Assembly: GCA_030141605.1 (NCBI GenBank)
Contig: JAQGDQ010000393.1
Location: 154,148 to 218,147 of the forward strand
From: Tubiluchus corallicola
Lineage: Eukaryota > Priapulida > Priapulimorpha > Priapulimorphida > Tubiluchidae
Reading direction: 5' to 3'
Length of the DNA stretch: 64,000 bases
Below the pieces are notes generated by a model. It saw only the letters and a program-made list of their open reading frames with translations. It did not search any database and was not told the origin of the DNA. How positions within the stretch are numbered: the stretch's first letter is position 1; each line of letters begins with the position of its first letter. Both the position numbers and the translations under genes were made by a program. Below are positions 36,364-48,220 of the stretch, in pieces.

Positions 36364-38236
36364 ATGTTTAGTTCTTGTTAACCTTTTTCCTAGAGATCTA
36401 AGGGAAAAATAAAAAAATTGTCATAATTTGGTTTCAAATATCTCTTAACATTATATTATGCAAAGTAATATTGCATAAGTAGTAATTATGTATTATGCAT
36501 AAGTAATTATGCAAATTTACAATTGGTTGGATATTGTGATTAACTGATTAAGGTTTCCTCATTAAAAACAACATTTTGTTTGATTTGAATGTTATACAAC
36601 CATAAGCATTATGCGATGCTTTATGTTGATATGATGCTAAAGACTGTATGTTTTACACACATATATAATAATATAGGTAAGTTAACATTGTATTTTGAAA
36701 GATATATATATTTTATAGAAATGTATCTTGCACATTTTAATAAAGTAAAGGATTTTTGCAATTTAGAATTACTGTTTGACATAATGTACTATTGGAGTAG
36801 TTGATATGATACAGTTACAATCCAGCACTTGTATTGTCACTGTCAAACAAGTGTATGAAGTAAAGATACTTACTGAAGTATCTACAACAAAGACTTGGGC
36901 AGAGCTTTGTTAACTTCACCAAAACTGCAATGAAGTGTGCAAATGCACAAAAGAAATGCCTCCTGTTCTTGACCACCTGAGGGCAGGTGGTGTAATTTAA
37001 AAGGCAGGGTGTTGTTTTTGGATTATTTAAAACCCACCTAACCTTTGCTACATAAAAAATGCCTTCGCTGGGAGCAGACATGTTTGTTTACGGAAACTAA
37101 CTATGCAACCCGATAATAGCGGGCACACAACGAGGAAATCATGCCAATTAATTAACCGACGATTATTTTTAGTAGAACATGAACAATTATTATTAATTGT
37201 TAGCTGCAAAATAATTAGGAGAAAGTAGATGACAAAGTAAACTATAAAGTAACCAATTTAGTAGCTTATTAAGAAGATCACAATGAAAATAAGTAGCAGT
37301 TGCTCAAAAACCCTCAGTTCACATGCAGTATAGAAAGGTTCGACTCTCAGAAGAGGGGCAAATTTTTTTAGACTTTCTCATTTTCTATGCATTTATATAA
37401 CCGCATTTCGCATTTAGCTATAGGTAGCTTTTCATAAAATTAAAGAAAATTTGGGTGTGAACAATTTAGTTTGATAATCATTAAAAATTCACAACTTAAA
37501 ACGAGTTCAAATGGCCACCTATAATTTATTTTTAAATGCGGCCCATTCTTGTTTTTCTGCTGTAATTCTCATGAATTGCCATTGCAACAATTCTAACTGC
37601 ACAACTGATGCACAGTAACTGTGCTAACAATGTACAATAAAACACTTGCACAGTTATCCAGGTATGCTCACTAGCGAAGCACTTTCCATGCACTGCATTA
37701 CAGCAACAACAGATGACGTGTAAATGCCTGCAATAATTACGGTGTCATCAAGTCATCAATTGGTACTTACACCTCAAAAATCACCTGGACTTATTGGTTA
37801 TTACTTATTTTAGCTTACTGCAGTTGCCCATTATCTAGTACATAAATTGTAATGAGCAAATGGAGGCGTCCAATTAAGATATCCGATTAAAGTTTGAATG
37901 ACTTCTTTCACAATAACACAGTACTTGGCTTTAATAGCTTAACTGACAACTTATCATTCTTACATGATTATAACAGCTATTTAGGTGAAATCAATATTCA
38001 TTTTAAAGTATAAAAACTAACATTTCACGAAAATTTATTAATGTAGCAGCACTAAACAATTAATGCAGAAAATTACACAAATTATCTGATTCTAAAGTGA
38101 GCAAAAATTAATATCAATCAATGAGTTTACAACCTAGCATGGTGATTAGCTTGGCTTACATGATACTTAACCCCAGTTTGATTAGTTTTGTTACATTAAT
38201 AACCTCATTTCTTAGAGCAGTGTATTACTGATTAAA
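36364..38236. other. Spacer between gypsy relic and DUF4139 copy B
   Basis: No supported gene. An 18-bp near-perfect palindrome CCACCTGAGGGCAGGTGG lies at 36,973-36,990. The right part (about 37,980-38,230) aligns loosely with 31,130-31,420 downstream of copy A, and is the diverged 3' flank of the duplicated gene. Confidence 0.5.
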
Positions 38237-39940
38237 TTACAGAAAAGGTTGATCAGACAACACAAAAGCAGATTCAAGAGCCATTTCGGCTGGGTGTTCT
38301 ACGGTATACTTCAGTACGAAGGTCTCGCTTTCACCATTCTTTATCGTGTGTACCCATTCAACATTGTGGCGATGATTAATGCGGACAGCCGTCTCGTGTT
38401 TGTCTTTTGGAATTACAGGCTCCACCATCGTAACTTTGATTTTATCTTCTGTGCTTCTGGGGTACTGCTCTTCAACTGTTATTTTAATTGGCTTTGCTCT
38501 GGTATTCTTAATCGATATTTCTTGTTTATATGTCAAAGTTGACACTTTTGACCATAGTCCACTCTTCTCGTGATATTTATGCTGGGGAGGATAGATTACT
38601 CGAATAGCTGGGTCAACACCCAAAGAGCAAGTGAATTCTTCCGAAGGACTGACCGAATTCAATTCTGATTTTGATATGAAGTTGTTGTCCAGAAAAACAT
38701 TGCATGGTCCAGCTAGTAAAGCATAAGGTGAGGTATTGGTGACGCAAGCCTTAAAATATGCATGGGCAGACTTTTTAGGAATGCACTGATATTCAAACTT
38801 TGGTTGTAGATCAATAATAGCAATGCTAACCTTATGGGCAGTGCCATCACAGGGTATGGTTGTGGGTCTTGCAATTTCAAATGTAGTGCTTGTAACGCCT
38901 TCTTTAATATCTGTTACAGGCATTCTCATAGAAATAGGTAGGGCTGCCGGGATAAGTTCTTCATTCATTGGTGCTGCACCACACCATAGTTTTTCAGCTT
39001 GTTCCTCTTGAAATGATGTTTTCTTCATCATGCGGAATTTACCATTTTTTTGTTTCAAAGCTTTATGTTTACACATAGGTGCAGGTTTAAGAAAACTCAA
39101 TTCATGAGTCTCTAAAGGTGGAACTGACCCTCCAATACTTGGCACAGCAGTCGACAAACACAATGATGCATTCACCCAATCTTCTTCAGTGTTTTGCTTA
39201 ATCATTCCAAAATACAGTAATTTTAATGAATAGTCATCACTGAATACACGGACATCATACTGTGGTGTCCACTCTGCGTTTGCAATGACATATGAAAAAT
39301 GAAAAACTACTTCCCCGTCTTCAGTGGCATCTAGTAAAATGGATACTTCTCTTGCATAACGTGTAGTAACCCGTGATGCTTTATTTAGATTTGCACGAGC
39401 TGCTTTCAGTTTTTCCTCTGCTTCTCTGATAGCCAATGTAGTGCCTTGAATTTGATTTTCTAACCGTTCTCTTTTCTCATTATACGTATTCATAAAATTG
39501 CCAACGCCTGTCAGCCATTCATCATCACCAATCCACTTTTGACCCTCTTTACTTCCTGCACTTGAGACTGACTCCAACATGCCATCCCAACCAGTCTTCT
39601 GCTTTGTTAAGCGCTCTTCTTTAGCTTTAAGTGTCACAAGCTGCTTGTCTAAATTTGACACTTCAGTTTTTAACTCTGCAATTTTCTCAGTGCTTGTCGC
39701 CTCAGCATCTGTATCTGTGATTTGCCTCTCACGATACGTTACTTCAGTAATTGAAGCTGACCCCTTTCCTTCCACCCTAAACGAATCCTTGTCTGCCAAT
39801 TGTGAGATCTGCCTAATCACTACCTCATTTTCACCGGTTGTCAAAGTAGGTTTTACTACTCTGCAGACTTCTGCTCGGTCCTGGTAAACTACTACTCCTT
39901 TTACTGGGCAATTTGGTATTTCAAACACCGGATTTGGCAT
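38237..39940 (-). CDS. DUF4140/DUF4139 domain protein, copy B
   Basis: Intact single frame of 567 codons, same architecture as copy A: DUF4140 at the N-terminus (VVVYQDRAEVCRVVK), coiled-coil-like middle, DUF4139 to the end. The acceptor-like TTTTTAGCAG before the start is conserved, so a 5'UTR intron is likely here too. From residue about 340 to about 550 it differs from copy A at only two residues. In contrast residues about 287-339 (38,924-39,082; KPAPMCKHKALKQKNGKF onwards) share little with copy A, and the last 15 residues differ. Same strand as copy A, about 5.1 kb apart, so a tandem pair. Function unknown. Confidence 0.85.
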   Translation of the reverse strand: MPNPVFEIPNCPVKGVVVYQDRAEVCRVVKPTLTTGENEVVIRQISQLADKDSFRVEGKGSASITEVTYRERQITDTDAEATSTEKIAELKTEVSNLDKQLVTLKAKEERLTKQKTGWDGMLESVSSAGSKEGQKWIGDDEWLTGVGNFMNTYNEKRERLENQIQGTTLAIREAEEKLKAARANLNKASRVTTRYAREVSILLDATEDGEVVFHFSYVIANAEWTPQYDVRVFSDDYSLKLLYFGMIKQNTEEDWVNASLCLSTAVPSIGGSVPPLETHELSFLKPAPMCKHKALKQKNGKFRMMKKTSFQEEQAEKLWCGAAPMNEELIPAALPISMRMPVTDIKEGVTSTTFEIARPTTIPCDGTAHKVSIAIIDLQPKFEYQCIPKKSAHAYFKACVTNTSPYALLAGPCNVFLDNNFISKSELNSVSPSEEFTCSLGVDPAIRVIYPPQHKYHEKSGLWSKVSTLTYKQEISIKNTRAKPIKITVEEQYPRSTEDKIKVTMVEPVIPKDKHETAVRINHRHNVEWVHTIKNGESETFVLKYTVEHPAEMALESAFVLSDQPFL

Positions 39941-40258
39941 GATGAACCACTCGCCTGCTAAAAAGGATACAGCAATACAGGAGATAATTATTATAATGAT
40001 ATTTAATCAGACGTTTGCTGTAATTATATTAAAAAATAACCAAGTTATTAGAACTTAGTTAATTAGCTCTGATATTCAAACTTGACTACAATAAGTGACT
40101 CCAATAAAATCAAGAATGCAACAAGACACTTTAAATCATAGATAAAATAACAAGAATGTAACAATGTAAGGAAAAATCACGTCATTTAAAAAAAAAATTG
40201 GATTTTCCATTCTCTGAATGATATTATAAGCAGTCATTGTAACATTGGTAATGAGCAA

Positions 40259-40445
40259 GATGCTCGTGAGCTAATAAACCTCAAATGACATCTGACAAGA
40301 AAGCTAAAGACAGCGATAGTGCGTGAGCTAATAAAATTAACCTCATATGACATCTGACAAGAAAGCTAAAGACAGTGATAGTGCGTGAGCTAATAAAATT
40401 AACCTCAAATGACATCTGACAATAAAGCTAATGACAGTGACACGG
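40259..40445. repeat. 62-bp tandem repeat, three units
   Basis: Unit with GTGCGTGAGCTAATAAAATT followed by AACCTCAAATGACATCTGAC and AAGAAAGCTAAAGACAGTGA. The first unit is slightly shorter. It sits about 300 bases upstream of the DUF4139 copy B start; copy A has no such array at the matching position. Confidence 0.85.
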
Positions 40446-42018
40446 CAGAGACAACAAGAGGACACTAATAAAGTAGCATAACGGGCACTGGTGTGCAAGA
40501 ATATTTATGCCATTTATTCTTATTTGTTACACAAGGCTGTAGCCATTACTGTTGTTAAACCTACAAACTCAAATACAGATATACAAAAAAATTATTTTAT
40601 CATTTCTGATGTTTGATCACTAGGCATGCTTCAGAAGGTTCAAAAATTAGCTGAAATGCGGGAAACCCACAGAACCCTAGTTGAGCAGTCGGGGAAGATG
40701 CAAATGACTTCCCCCGGGCTCCACCTCTCCCTTTCTGTTCGATCACATTTGGACCCCTCCATTTGAAAAAAATCTGTCAATGCAAATATCCAAAATTTGC
40801 AAAAAATGCACAAAGGAGCAAAAGACCCGCTGGAAAAACAGGTTTTTGCAAGTAAGAAGGTGAGGTGTTCACTAAACAAAATGGGAAAGATGTACTTTAA
40901 AACAAGTTTCTTTCACTTCTCAGGGCTGCATATGATTCGGAACACCTAATGTTTCAGCAGCATCAGTGACTGATTCATAGCATTAGCACATCCGCATTGT
41001 TGCTGTTGTTGGTTTTGTAGATGTTGGTATCACTTTTTTATTTGTTTGCTTTGCTTTCTTGGTATGAATGCTGTTTTTGTCATAAATATCACTACTGCGA
41101 AACTGTAAAAAAAACAAATTCCTATCATAATTTAATTGCCCAATAAAACCACTGTTTATAACGGTTATTGCCGAAAGTTTCCAGCAAAGGAAGATGATAA
41201 TGAATAATTGATAATTGGTGATTTACTAGCTTTCTGATATTTAGATCTTTCAATGTTTCTGCACAGTGCATGTCTTGTGTTAACTTATTTCTTCAGATTC
41301 TTTCCTAGAAAACCGTGTTTATTAACTAGTGTTTTTAATAGTTTATTATTTTGTAGAATTCTAGTAATGTAGCAGTTATTTTTTTATTTCGTAGTTTAAC
41401 ATACTGAGTTAGTAACATTAACATAGTTTCACAGTACTGTTAGTTCCATTTTGGTACGTTCGGTTTCATTTTTTGTTTAATGTGTTTCAATATTAACATA
41501 TCATGCGTGTACTGTTGTAAGTTATGAAATGAAACAGTTCTAAAGTAACTTTTATTGCCATGCAGTTTGATTTTATTCATTCATTAGTTTACTAAACTTA
41601 TTTATTATAAAAAGAAAACACACGTACATGTTTGATTAGTGGTAACATATTAAAAATATTTGTTTTTCATTTTTTTTCACGTTGCCAGCATCTCAGACCT
41701 ACTTTAAGTACTATCAGCCATGCTGATAAGTTTAAGGTGTATGGACCATTTAGGCATATCCTTGTTGTGGTTTCAGTTTCTATTTGCACTGTCTTGTATA
41801 TTTAAAACCGAAAATTAAACAAGTTGAAAATTGTCTGGCGAATTCAATTTCGATATTTGTTGTTAATAACTCACAACATGAATTGAACCTGTTTCAAATT
41901 CACGATGCTGCACTATATCCATAGAATAGTTACTGAAATGAAAACAGTTTTACTTCAGTGCTATAGGCAAGCAGTACTTATAATAAAAACATTAAACTAA
42001 ACTAATTGATGACAATAA
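40446..42018. other. AT-rich spacer, nothing recognised
   Basis: No exon, clear transposon end or long repeat that I can support. Confidence 0.4.
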
Positions 42019-42027
42019 TTACACTAC

Positions 42028-42692
42028 GCTTTACCGGCGATGCAAACACACGTGCATCAACAGAAGTTTTCATGAAGAGGACCGGGAAGTGAAAACAACA
42101 ACGCCAGCATCCAATCAAGTGCCTGCACACCTGAGCGCATGATTCAGTATATTGCTTATTAAGATATATGCACGTGATCCGCCCGTGCTAACAAGACAAT
42201 AACCAATCAGCAGTAAGTAGGCGGGTCATGTCACCTGTCCAGAGTAGTATTTAAGGAGGACAGATCCAGAGGCAAGAGACATTCGCTGCTGACAAGGTCT
42301 GCTACCACAAGGCCTGTTAACAAACTCTGCTACCACAAGAGTTGATAACAAACTCTGCTAACACAAGAGTTGATAACAAACTCTGCTACCACAAGAGTTG
42401 ATAACAAACTCTGCTAACACAAGAGTTGTTAATACACTCTGCTAATACAAGAGTTGCTACCAAACTCTGTTATCTCAAGAGCTGCTAATTATAAGCCATG
42501 AACCATAATAAAGCAATTAAATAAAGAATTCAATTGCAAATAATTGCAAAATTGTCTATCAAAGCCAACATTCCTCCAACGTCAGTTTTACTGCTATTAA
42601 CTTCAAGAACTAATTTGTGCCAAACTGTGCCTTAGGCTTAACAGTCAGATGAACCCAAGCCATTGGTGCAAAATACCATCATCTGCACCACG
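42028..42692. mobile_element. LTR-like or other non-autonomous element with hairpin array
   Basis: Bounded by the 9-bp direct repeat TTACACTAC (42,019-42,027 and 42,693-42,701). Inside, a TATA-like TATTTAA (42,249) is followed by a purine-rich leader, a 28-bp tandem array and two AATAAAG signals (42,507 and 42,520). Near the right end TTGGTGCA and TGCACCAC form an inverted pair. The order promoter, short transcribed part, poly(A) signals resembles a solo LTR, but TG...CA ends and a 5-bp duplication are not seen. A short non-coding gene is an alternative. Confidence 0.4.
42310..42480. repeat. 28-bp tandem array, each unit a small hairpin
   Basis: About six to seven units close to AAACTCTGCTACCACAAGAG plus TTGATAAC. 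In each unit AACTCT pairs with AGAGTT around a 9-base loop. Units near the ends carry paired or loop changes (for example CTCAAGAGC). It lies between the TATA-like box and the poly(A) signals of the surrounding element. Confidence 0.8.
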
Positions 42693-42701
42693 TTACACTA
42701 C

Positions 42702-43640
42702 AGTCAAAATTCAAGTAAAACGTAGACCAAAAATTTTTTTCGCTAATATTCTTTATTATCACTGTAATCAGAATTAGTCGCTGAACTAGTTTTTAAATGT
42801 CTAAAATCTCCTTACATAAGGATGTTGCTACTCAACATGTAGTAGCTTCGATGGGCAGCCCCGGGTTCCTCAACCTCTAGCTATGCCACTAACGCACATC
42901 TGGACAATGTCGTAAAATTGAGAGGTTATATGGTAGAAGTGAGACTGGAGCAATTGATGTAACGCAGGATTTACTCACCAAGAAGATGAGTTACGAGTTA
43001 AAAAAGCAAAAGCACAAAATAATCACACATGTTATAATGCAGACATTCTGTAAAGGCGTATCTGCACTAAAAGCAAGCAACCCGTGCTAGTGGGCTATAT
43101 TTTTGGGAATAATTAAAACAACTTATTCCATCTGCACCAGCAACGTGTGATGCATGCACTCCATGCAACACTAGTGCGCATTCTTTCTAAATTAGATATT
43201 GTTTCTAATTTGGTTGCTTAGCGCCACATTATTACGTGTTTTTCTGTCAGCAGCAAACTTTGTTATCAACACAGGCGACGAGAAACTTATATTAAAGGTT
43301 TGAGGTCACCCCTGCTTGTAAGACTGCTCCACAGAACAGCTTATAAGAATGCATGTTAAGAAATTGTACATAAGCCGATTCTTGAAGCACTTGACATTAC
43401 AATTAACCGCAGCAAATAATAATAATCAGTGGGTGATTTTTGGCTAATATTTCTATTAAAATTTTAATATCTCTTTCTCTCTCTGTCTTTCTTTCTCACG
43501 CGTTCTCACTAATAACACACAGACAGAATTTATTATGGCAAGCGTCTATTTTCTTTCGGCAACGTGGAGTTAAGCAAAGCAAATGTTTCATTTTCTCAAC
43601 ATATCACTATGCTTCGGAGCAGTATTCACACCTCAATTAT
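42702..43640. other. Spacer, nothing recognised
   Basis: No supported exon, RNA gene or transposon end. Confidence 0.4.
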
Positions 43641-43644
43641 CCTA

Positions 43645-43720
43645 AGCCAATGGTTCCCAACCTTTTTGCTGAAGGCGACCCCTTTCCAGAACCCTGTATC
43701 GCATCGTGACCCCACAAAGA
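43645..43720. mobile_element. End fragment of a hAT/Charlie-like element
   Basis: The stretch CAATGGTTCCCAACCTTTTT followed by GGCGACCCC and CGTGACCCC resembles the ends of Charlie-type hAT elements, which usually read CAGTGGTTCTCAACC. I did not find the opposite end, so only a fragment can be claimed. Confidence 0.4.
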
Positions 43721-44588
43721 ACATAATCACATGTTATACTATTAAACATCATTATCGTTCACATTTATTAATTTTAACTTACTGTTCAACAAATTATTGA
43801 ACAATGAGTGATTGCTTCATTAATTCTTGTGATGGTTGCACCTGTTTCTTAGCGACCAGTAATGCAACAGCAATAGGTATCCAGGGTAAAATGAATAGTG
43901 ACACGCTTTCGGGAGTGTACACTGTAGACAAGTGTACAGCATGGAACAACGTCCATTTTCATTTTCCCGGAAATCAAGCACTGGTGTTTGGGAAAAGTAA
44001 GAATTCTATGACAGTTGTAGTTGCGTGTAGACATTATACACGGTGTGTGTGTGTGTGCAATAAACAGTGAACCTCCTAAACTGCAAGTGGGCCGAATGCT
44101 GATTAAGAAACTTATAATTAAGATCGGTACTGGTCGCATGTAATGCAGCCGTCCGATCACTTGTGCGAGCTTTTCGTGCAGATACGCCTTAGGCTTGATT
44201 AGTGACCACGAAGATTAGGAGCTTAGAACGAAGTGTTACCAAAGCTTAGCACACATAAAGCTTTTGAAATTGAGCGCACATATATATTACATTAACATAA
44301 ATACATGTGATATTATATTAAATTATAATACTCACTAAAAATTTTGTAAAGAAAACTTGTGCAGATACCATAAACGCCCACAACACAACTATTCAACGTC
44401 ACGTGGAGGCCGGATGCGAGGTGGAGCAGGGGCAAAGAGTTTAGATTGCAAAACTGCGAATGATGCCAGTCGATTTTGAACTAGTTTATTTCAGGTTTAA
44501 CTGCTTCAAGCCAACCCCCGTACGCTGAGCTCAGGAGCCAAATAACAGTGATTAAATTTTATAAATCTACCGAGGCTTGGCTCGCTAT

Positions 44589-45928
44589 TAGGGGTGAGCA
44601 TTCTCTACCAGGAAGCAAATTCGAATCGAATTTGCGATTTTCAAATAAGTCTTTAAACCACCAACAAAAGTCAGTCTTACAAATATCATGCATATTAAAA
44701 AACTTTGTTCTGCAGTAAAACTGCCAATAATTTGTTTAAAAATTGTGCACCGCAATGACAGGTAAATTACACTAATTGCATGATGTTTCAAACGTTTTAA
44801 TGATAAAAACTTATGCGGCTGAAGTGTTGAATTATTCGAATCTATAGTTTTAGGTTTGAATCGAATTCGAACTGAAAAAACGTTCAATGAACCCCCTAAT
44901 CGGTGTCTCATTTAATAACGAAAACAATCACTGCCCATTTTATTAACAGTGAAATATGGAGTAATAATTATCTCAAAAGTGACGAAAAGTAATACAAAAT
45001 AAATATGCCAATGCAAGATTTCATTCATTCAGATTTTTTTTTACGTTCGTTAGTTGTTAAAAATTATTTCTCTCAATGTCAAATTGATGCATGCAGTTAT
45101 CTTAAATAGCTACCAACATCAATTTTCTGATATCTTGGATGTGAAATAAAATGCATATGGACAAATTGTTAACCAATGAAAAATAGGAATTTAATAAAAA
45201 ATATGTTTTATTATCATTATGAACTCAGTTGATACCTGTTGATTATCAGAAAATTGATGTTGGTAGCTATTTAAGATAACTGCATGCATCAATTTGACAT
45301 TGAGAGAAATAATTTTTAACAACTAACGAACGTAAAAAAAATCTGAATGAAAAAATAAGCTAAAACAAGTGCAGAACATTAATCTAAAACAAAAATTAAA
45401 TAATGATATATGTGATGTCATTGAGGACTTAATAACATTATTAACTTAACTTTTTACTAAGGAGAAAAAATTAAACAACGAGTAAGTATAACTATAGTTT
45501 AGAACAGTTACGTTTTTGCTTCGAGTTTGGTGTGTGAGGCTTTCTGTTTTTAAAATGATGAAGTCTTATGCTTCGAAGGTATATGTGTGAAAACTTATTG
45601 GTGAGCGAGGTTTTTTCGTTCGAATTCAATTCGAATCTAAAATAATAGAATCGAATTATTCAGCACTTCGGCCACATATGTTCTTTATCACTAAAATATT
45701 TGAAACAGCATGCAATTAGCATAATCTTGCTGCAGTTTCAGTGCAAAATTTTTAACAATGGTTTTACTGCTGAACAAAATCAAGTAACATATGCATGATC
45801 TTTGTAAGTCCACTTTTTACTACTGGTTTGAAACCTCGTTCCAAAATCCTTCAAACTCAATTCGAAATCGAAATGCTGAAATTCAGTTTGATTCCAATTC
45901 GCTTTCTGGTAGAGAATGCTCACCTCTA
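44589..45928. mobile_element. 1.34-kb hAT-like element made of long inverted arms
   Basis: The ends are TAGGGGTGAGCATTCTCTAC and, read inward, TAGAGGTGAGCATTCTCTAC. Homology between the arms continues inward with decay (left about 44,589-44,890, right about 45,600-45,928). Inside lies a second, almost perfect inverted repeat at 45,024-45,132 and 45,244-45,351. Left-arm sequence matches the small MITE at 6,154-6,493, so they belong to one family. The 8 bases on either side do not match as a target duplication. Confidence 0.7.
45024..45351. repeat. 108-bp near-perfect inverted repeat with 111-bp spacer
   Basis: Left arm 45,024-45,132 and right arm 45,244-45,351 match base for base except for one T in a homopolymer. 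Arms begin TTCATTCAGATTTTT and end at TTTTCTGATA. No frame is open across them. It is nested inside the older, diverged inverted-repeat element. Confidence 0.9.
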
Positions 45929-46120
45929 GTGATAATGTATTACGGTTAAGCACTGATGAAGACCTCATGGTTGATGCCTCACTATTTTTCTATTGCTCAC
46001 ACCTTACAACGATAACATAGCAGGCAAAGTTGAAAAGGTTGCTTTGCAATAATATTTATTAAATTTTATTATTTTACCTGTTTTGGGCTTTCAATGCACA
46101 TTACTTTGATCCACATGAGC

Positions 46121-46382
46121 TCATAGCACAACAATTAAATAAATATTAATAATCTCTAGATTAGATAACATCTGAGGTACACAGTTAGCGTAGGACACTC
46201 GTTTTGGAGTGCGGACTGGTGTTGTGGTGAGTGGCGACTGTTCACTGATCACTGATATTGGTGCGCGGCGTCTTGAAAATTGTTCAGTCTGGAAATCGCG
46301 TGTTGAAGAGCTTGCACATTGCATGTTACTGTTGCGATTTTGTGAATTGGGCTGGCCCAGTTTGCTGTTTCGAAGAAAAAGT
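46121..46382 (-). CDS. Possible exon of an unrecognised gene
   Basis: A minus-strand frame of about 85 codons with protein-like composition, containing RNSKLGQPNSQNRNSN, RRRAPISVISEQSPLTTTPV and RTPKRVSYANCV. The local base composition is richer in G and C than the surroundings. No family recognised. A clean donor is not obvious (GTGTAC after AACT is one option), and the frame is stopped upstream by TAA. It could equally be a chance frame. Confidence 0.2.
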
Positions 46383-46847
46383 TTCTTTTAGAATTTCTTT
46401 GGATGTTGCATGTAATATGGCATTCTAATGAAAACAGTCAGTAAACGAGAGAAAATGTTACCATTACACTAGCTTTGTTATTTTTTATTAGTAAGTTTTC
46501 GTTATAATAATCATAGGCTAACGTCATTTAAGAAATCGTGATTGTGGTTTGATATAGTAGTGTCCGATGCAGTCTTTGATCGAGTTTACTTATTGGATTT
46601 AATTGAGTTATTAAGCAGTGATAGTTATGGTTATTGTTTTTCACTATAATTGCTGTGAGTCGCAGTAAATTTTGTTATTGTTAATGTTAACTACTTGATT
46701 AGTCTCTGGTATTACTGCTGGGTTTGTGAAAAATTGCTTCATTTTTAGTCATATTACTAGCTACAGCAAACTTTAAAGTTTCGCTCATTTTATAAATGGG
46801 AAAATTCAGCCATGTGAAATGTAAATAATTTTCTAGACTTTTTTTAT

Positions 46848-47033
46848 GAAACACTGCCTGTGCAACCAACTCTCAATGGTAAGTCATGCTTACATAGTGG
46901 CATTAAAATAAGGTTGTGGCGGGAATGTGCAAGTCTATATCAGAGATGTGTTGACCCACTTTTTGGAGCTCTTAAATATGTTGCATCTGCAATGAAAAGA
47001 ACTATGGATCCTGCAAATCTACATGTTAAATAA
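46848..47033 (+). other. Short open frame, possibly a transposon relic
   Basis: About 60 codons ending in a stop, with IRLWRECASLYQRCVDPLFG in the middle. This faintly resembles the stretch after the core of some transposon integrases, but not enough to name it. No splice sites or neighbours support a host gene. Confidence 0.15.
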
Positions 47034-47361
47034 TTTTACAGGAATCTGTGACAAAAAGTTGATAATTTCCATGCTGTTGAATGTTTTTGTTTTGAAAGTG
47101 GTTACTAGGTAATTGGCATGTTCATGTTTTTGGCTTGAACGTTAGAAAAAAATAAAATCAGTTGTCAGAAAACGTAAAGTTCCAATTTTGAAGCTGGATG
47201 CTGAAGATAATATTAAAGAAGAAACCCACCCTTGAGTAACCTTCATTACATTTTGATATACAATAATGATGTACAATTAATAGATTAATCAAATTAATCG
47301 AGATTACAATCATGTATAAATCAATAGAATCGGCAGTTGAACAGTAATTCAGTTAACTGAG

Positions 47362-48220
47362 ATTGATCCGGAGCAAAATATACGTGTTACACACAGACTA
47401 AAAGGCAGCGCAAATAAACGGAATCTTTGCATTTTTCTTCATTTTTCTCACCTTGCATTTTGCTCACAATTGCTAATTACAGTGTTGCAAACTATAAAAT
47501 TTGGGGCTTCAAATTTGTTTTCACGTGAGGTGTGTGTAGTGACGTAGTAACAGAGCAATAAAAGATTGTTCGTGTCTCTAAGAACATTTTGCGAGTTCAA
47601 AAACGGCAGACAGTGACGAAAGCTGTGAAGAAGTTTGCAGGCTGTAATTCAGTGCTGCAATGTTTGATAAATATGGCTAATACACAAAAAATTGCCGCAA
47701 AAGATTAATTGTGATATCGAATTACAAGAACAAGATCATAATCGAATTACAAAATTTTAAAATCGCCTATTACTAATATACAATTAAAAATGTTGAGATT
47801 ATCAATATACACACATAAAATGTATTGCTTAAAAGCGCTGTGTGGGCAGAAGGCACTAGTAGCTAAACTTCTGCAGTTCACTTGGAAATTCTGTGATTGT
47901 GTTTAAAATCTTTGTGTTTAACTGTGTTTATGTAAAAATTAATCATCTGATCAATCAGCATGAACTTTGAATTGCTTAAATAGCTTTTATCAACAGGATT
48001 TTACCTTAAAAAGCTTAAGTGCTGTATACAGATTGTTTGTTGACTTTCAGATAAGCATGCAATTCTGTGAGCATAATATATATATACATTCATGCACTCA
48101 TATATATATTGATCCAGAGCAAAATATACGTGTTCCACACAGAATAAAAGGCCGCGCCAATAAACATAATCCTTGCATTTTTTCTTCATTTTTCTCACCT
48201 TGCACATCGCGCACAATTGC
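47362..48220. repeat. About 110-bp dispersed direct repeat, two copies
   Basis: Copies at 47,362-47,473 and 48,108-48,220 share ATTGATCCGGAGCAAAATAT (GATCCAGAG in copy 2), TACGTGTT, TTTTTCTTCATTTTTCTCAC and CACAATTGC, with scattered differences. The second copy is exactly the spacer of the fold-back at 47,987-48,352. Confidence 0.8.

Noticed and set aside
47270-47790. Another hAT element suggested by ATTAATCGATT-like ends and TACAATTA on both sides
   Set aside because: The right end resembles a hAT terminus, but the left end does not match it and no clean 8-bp duplication fits both.
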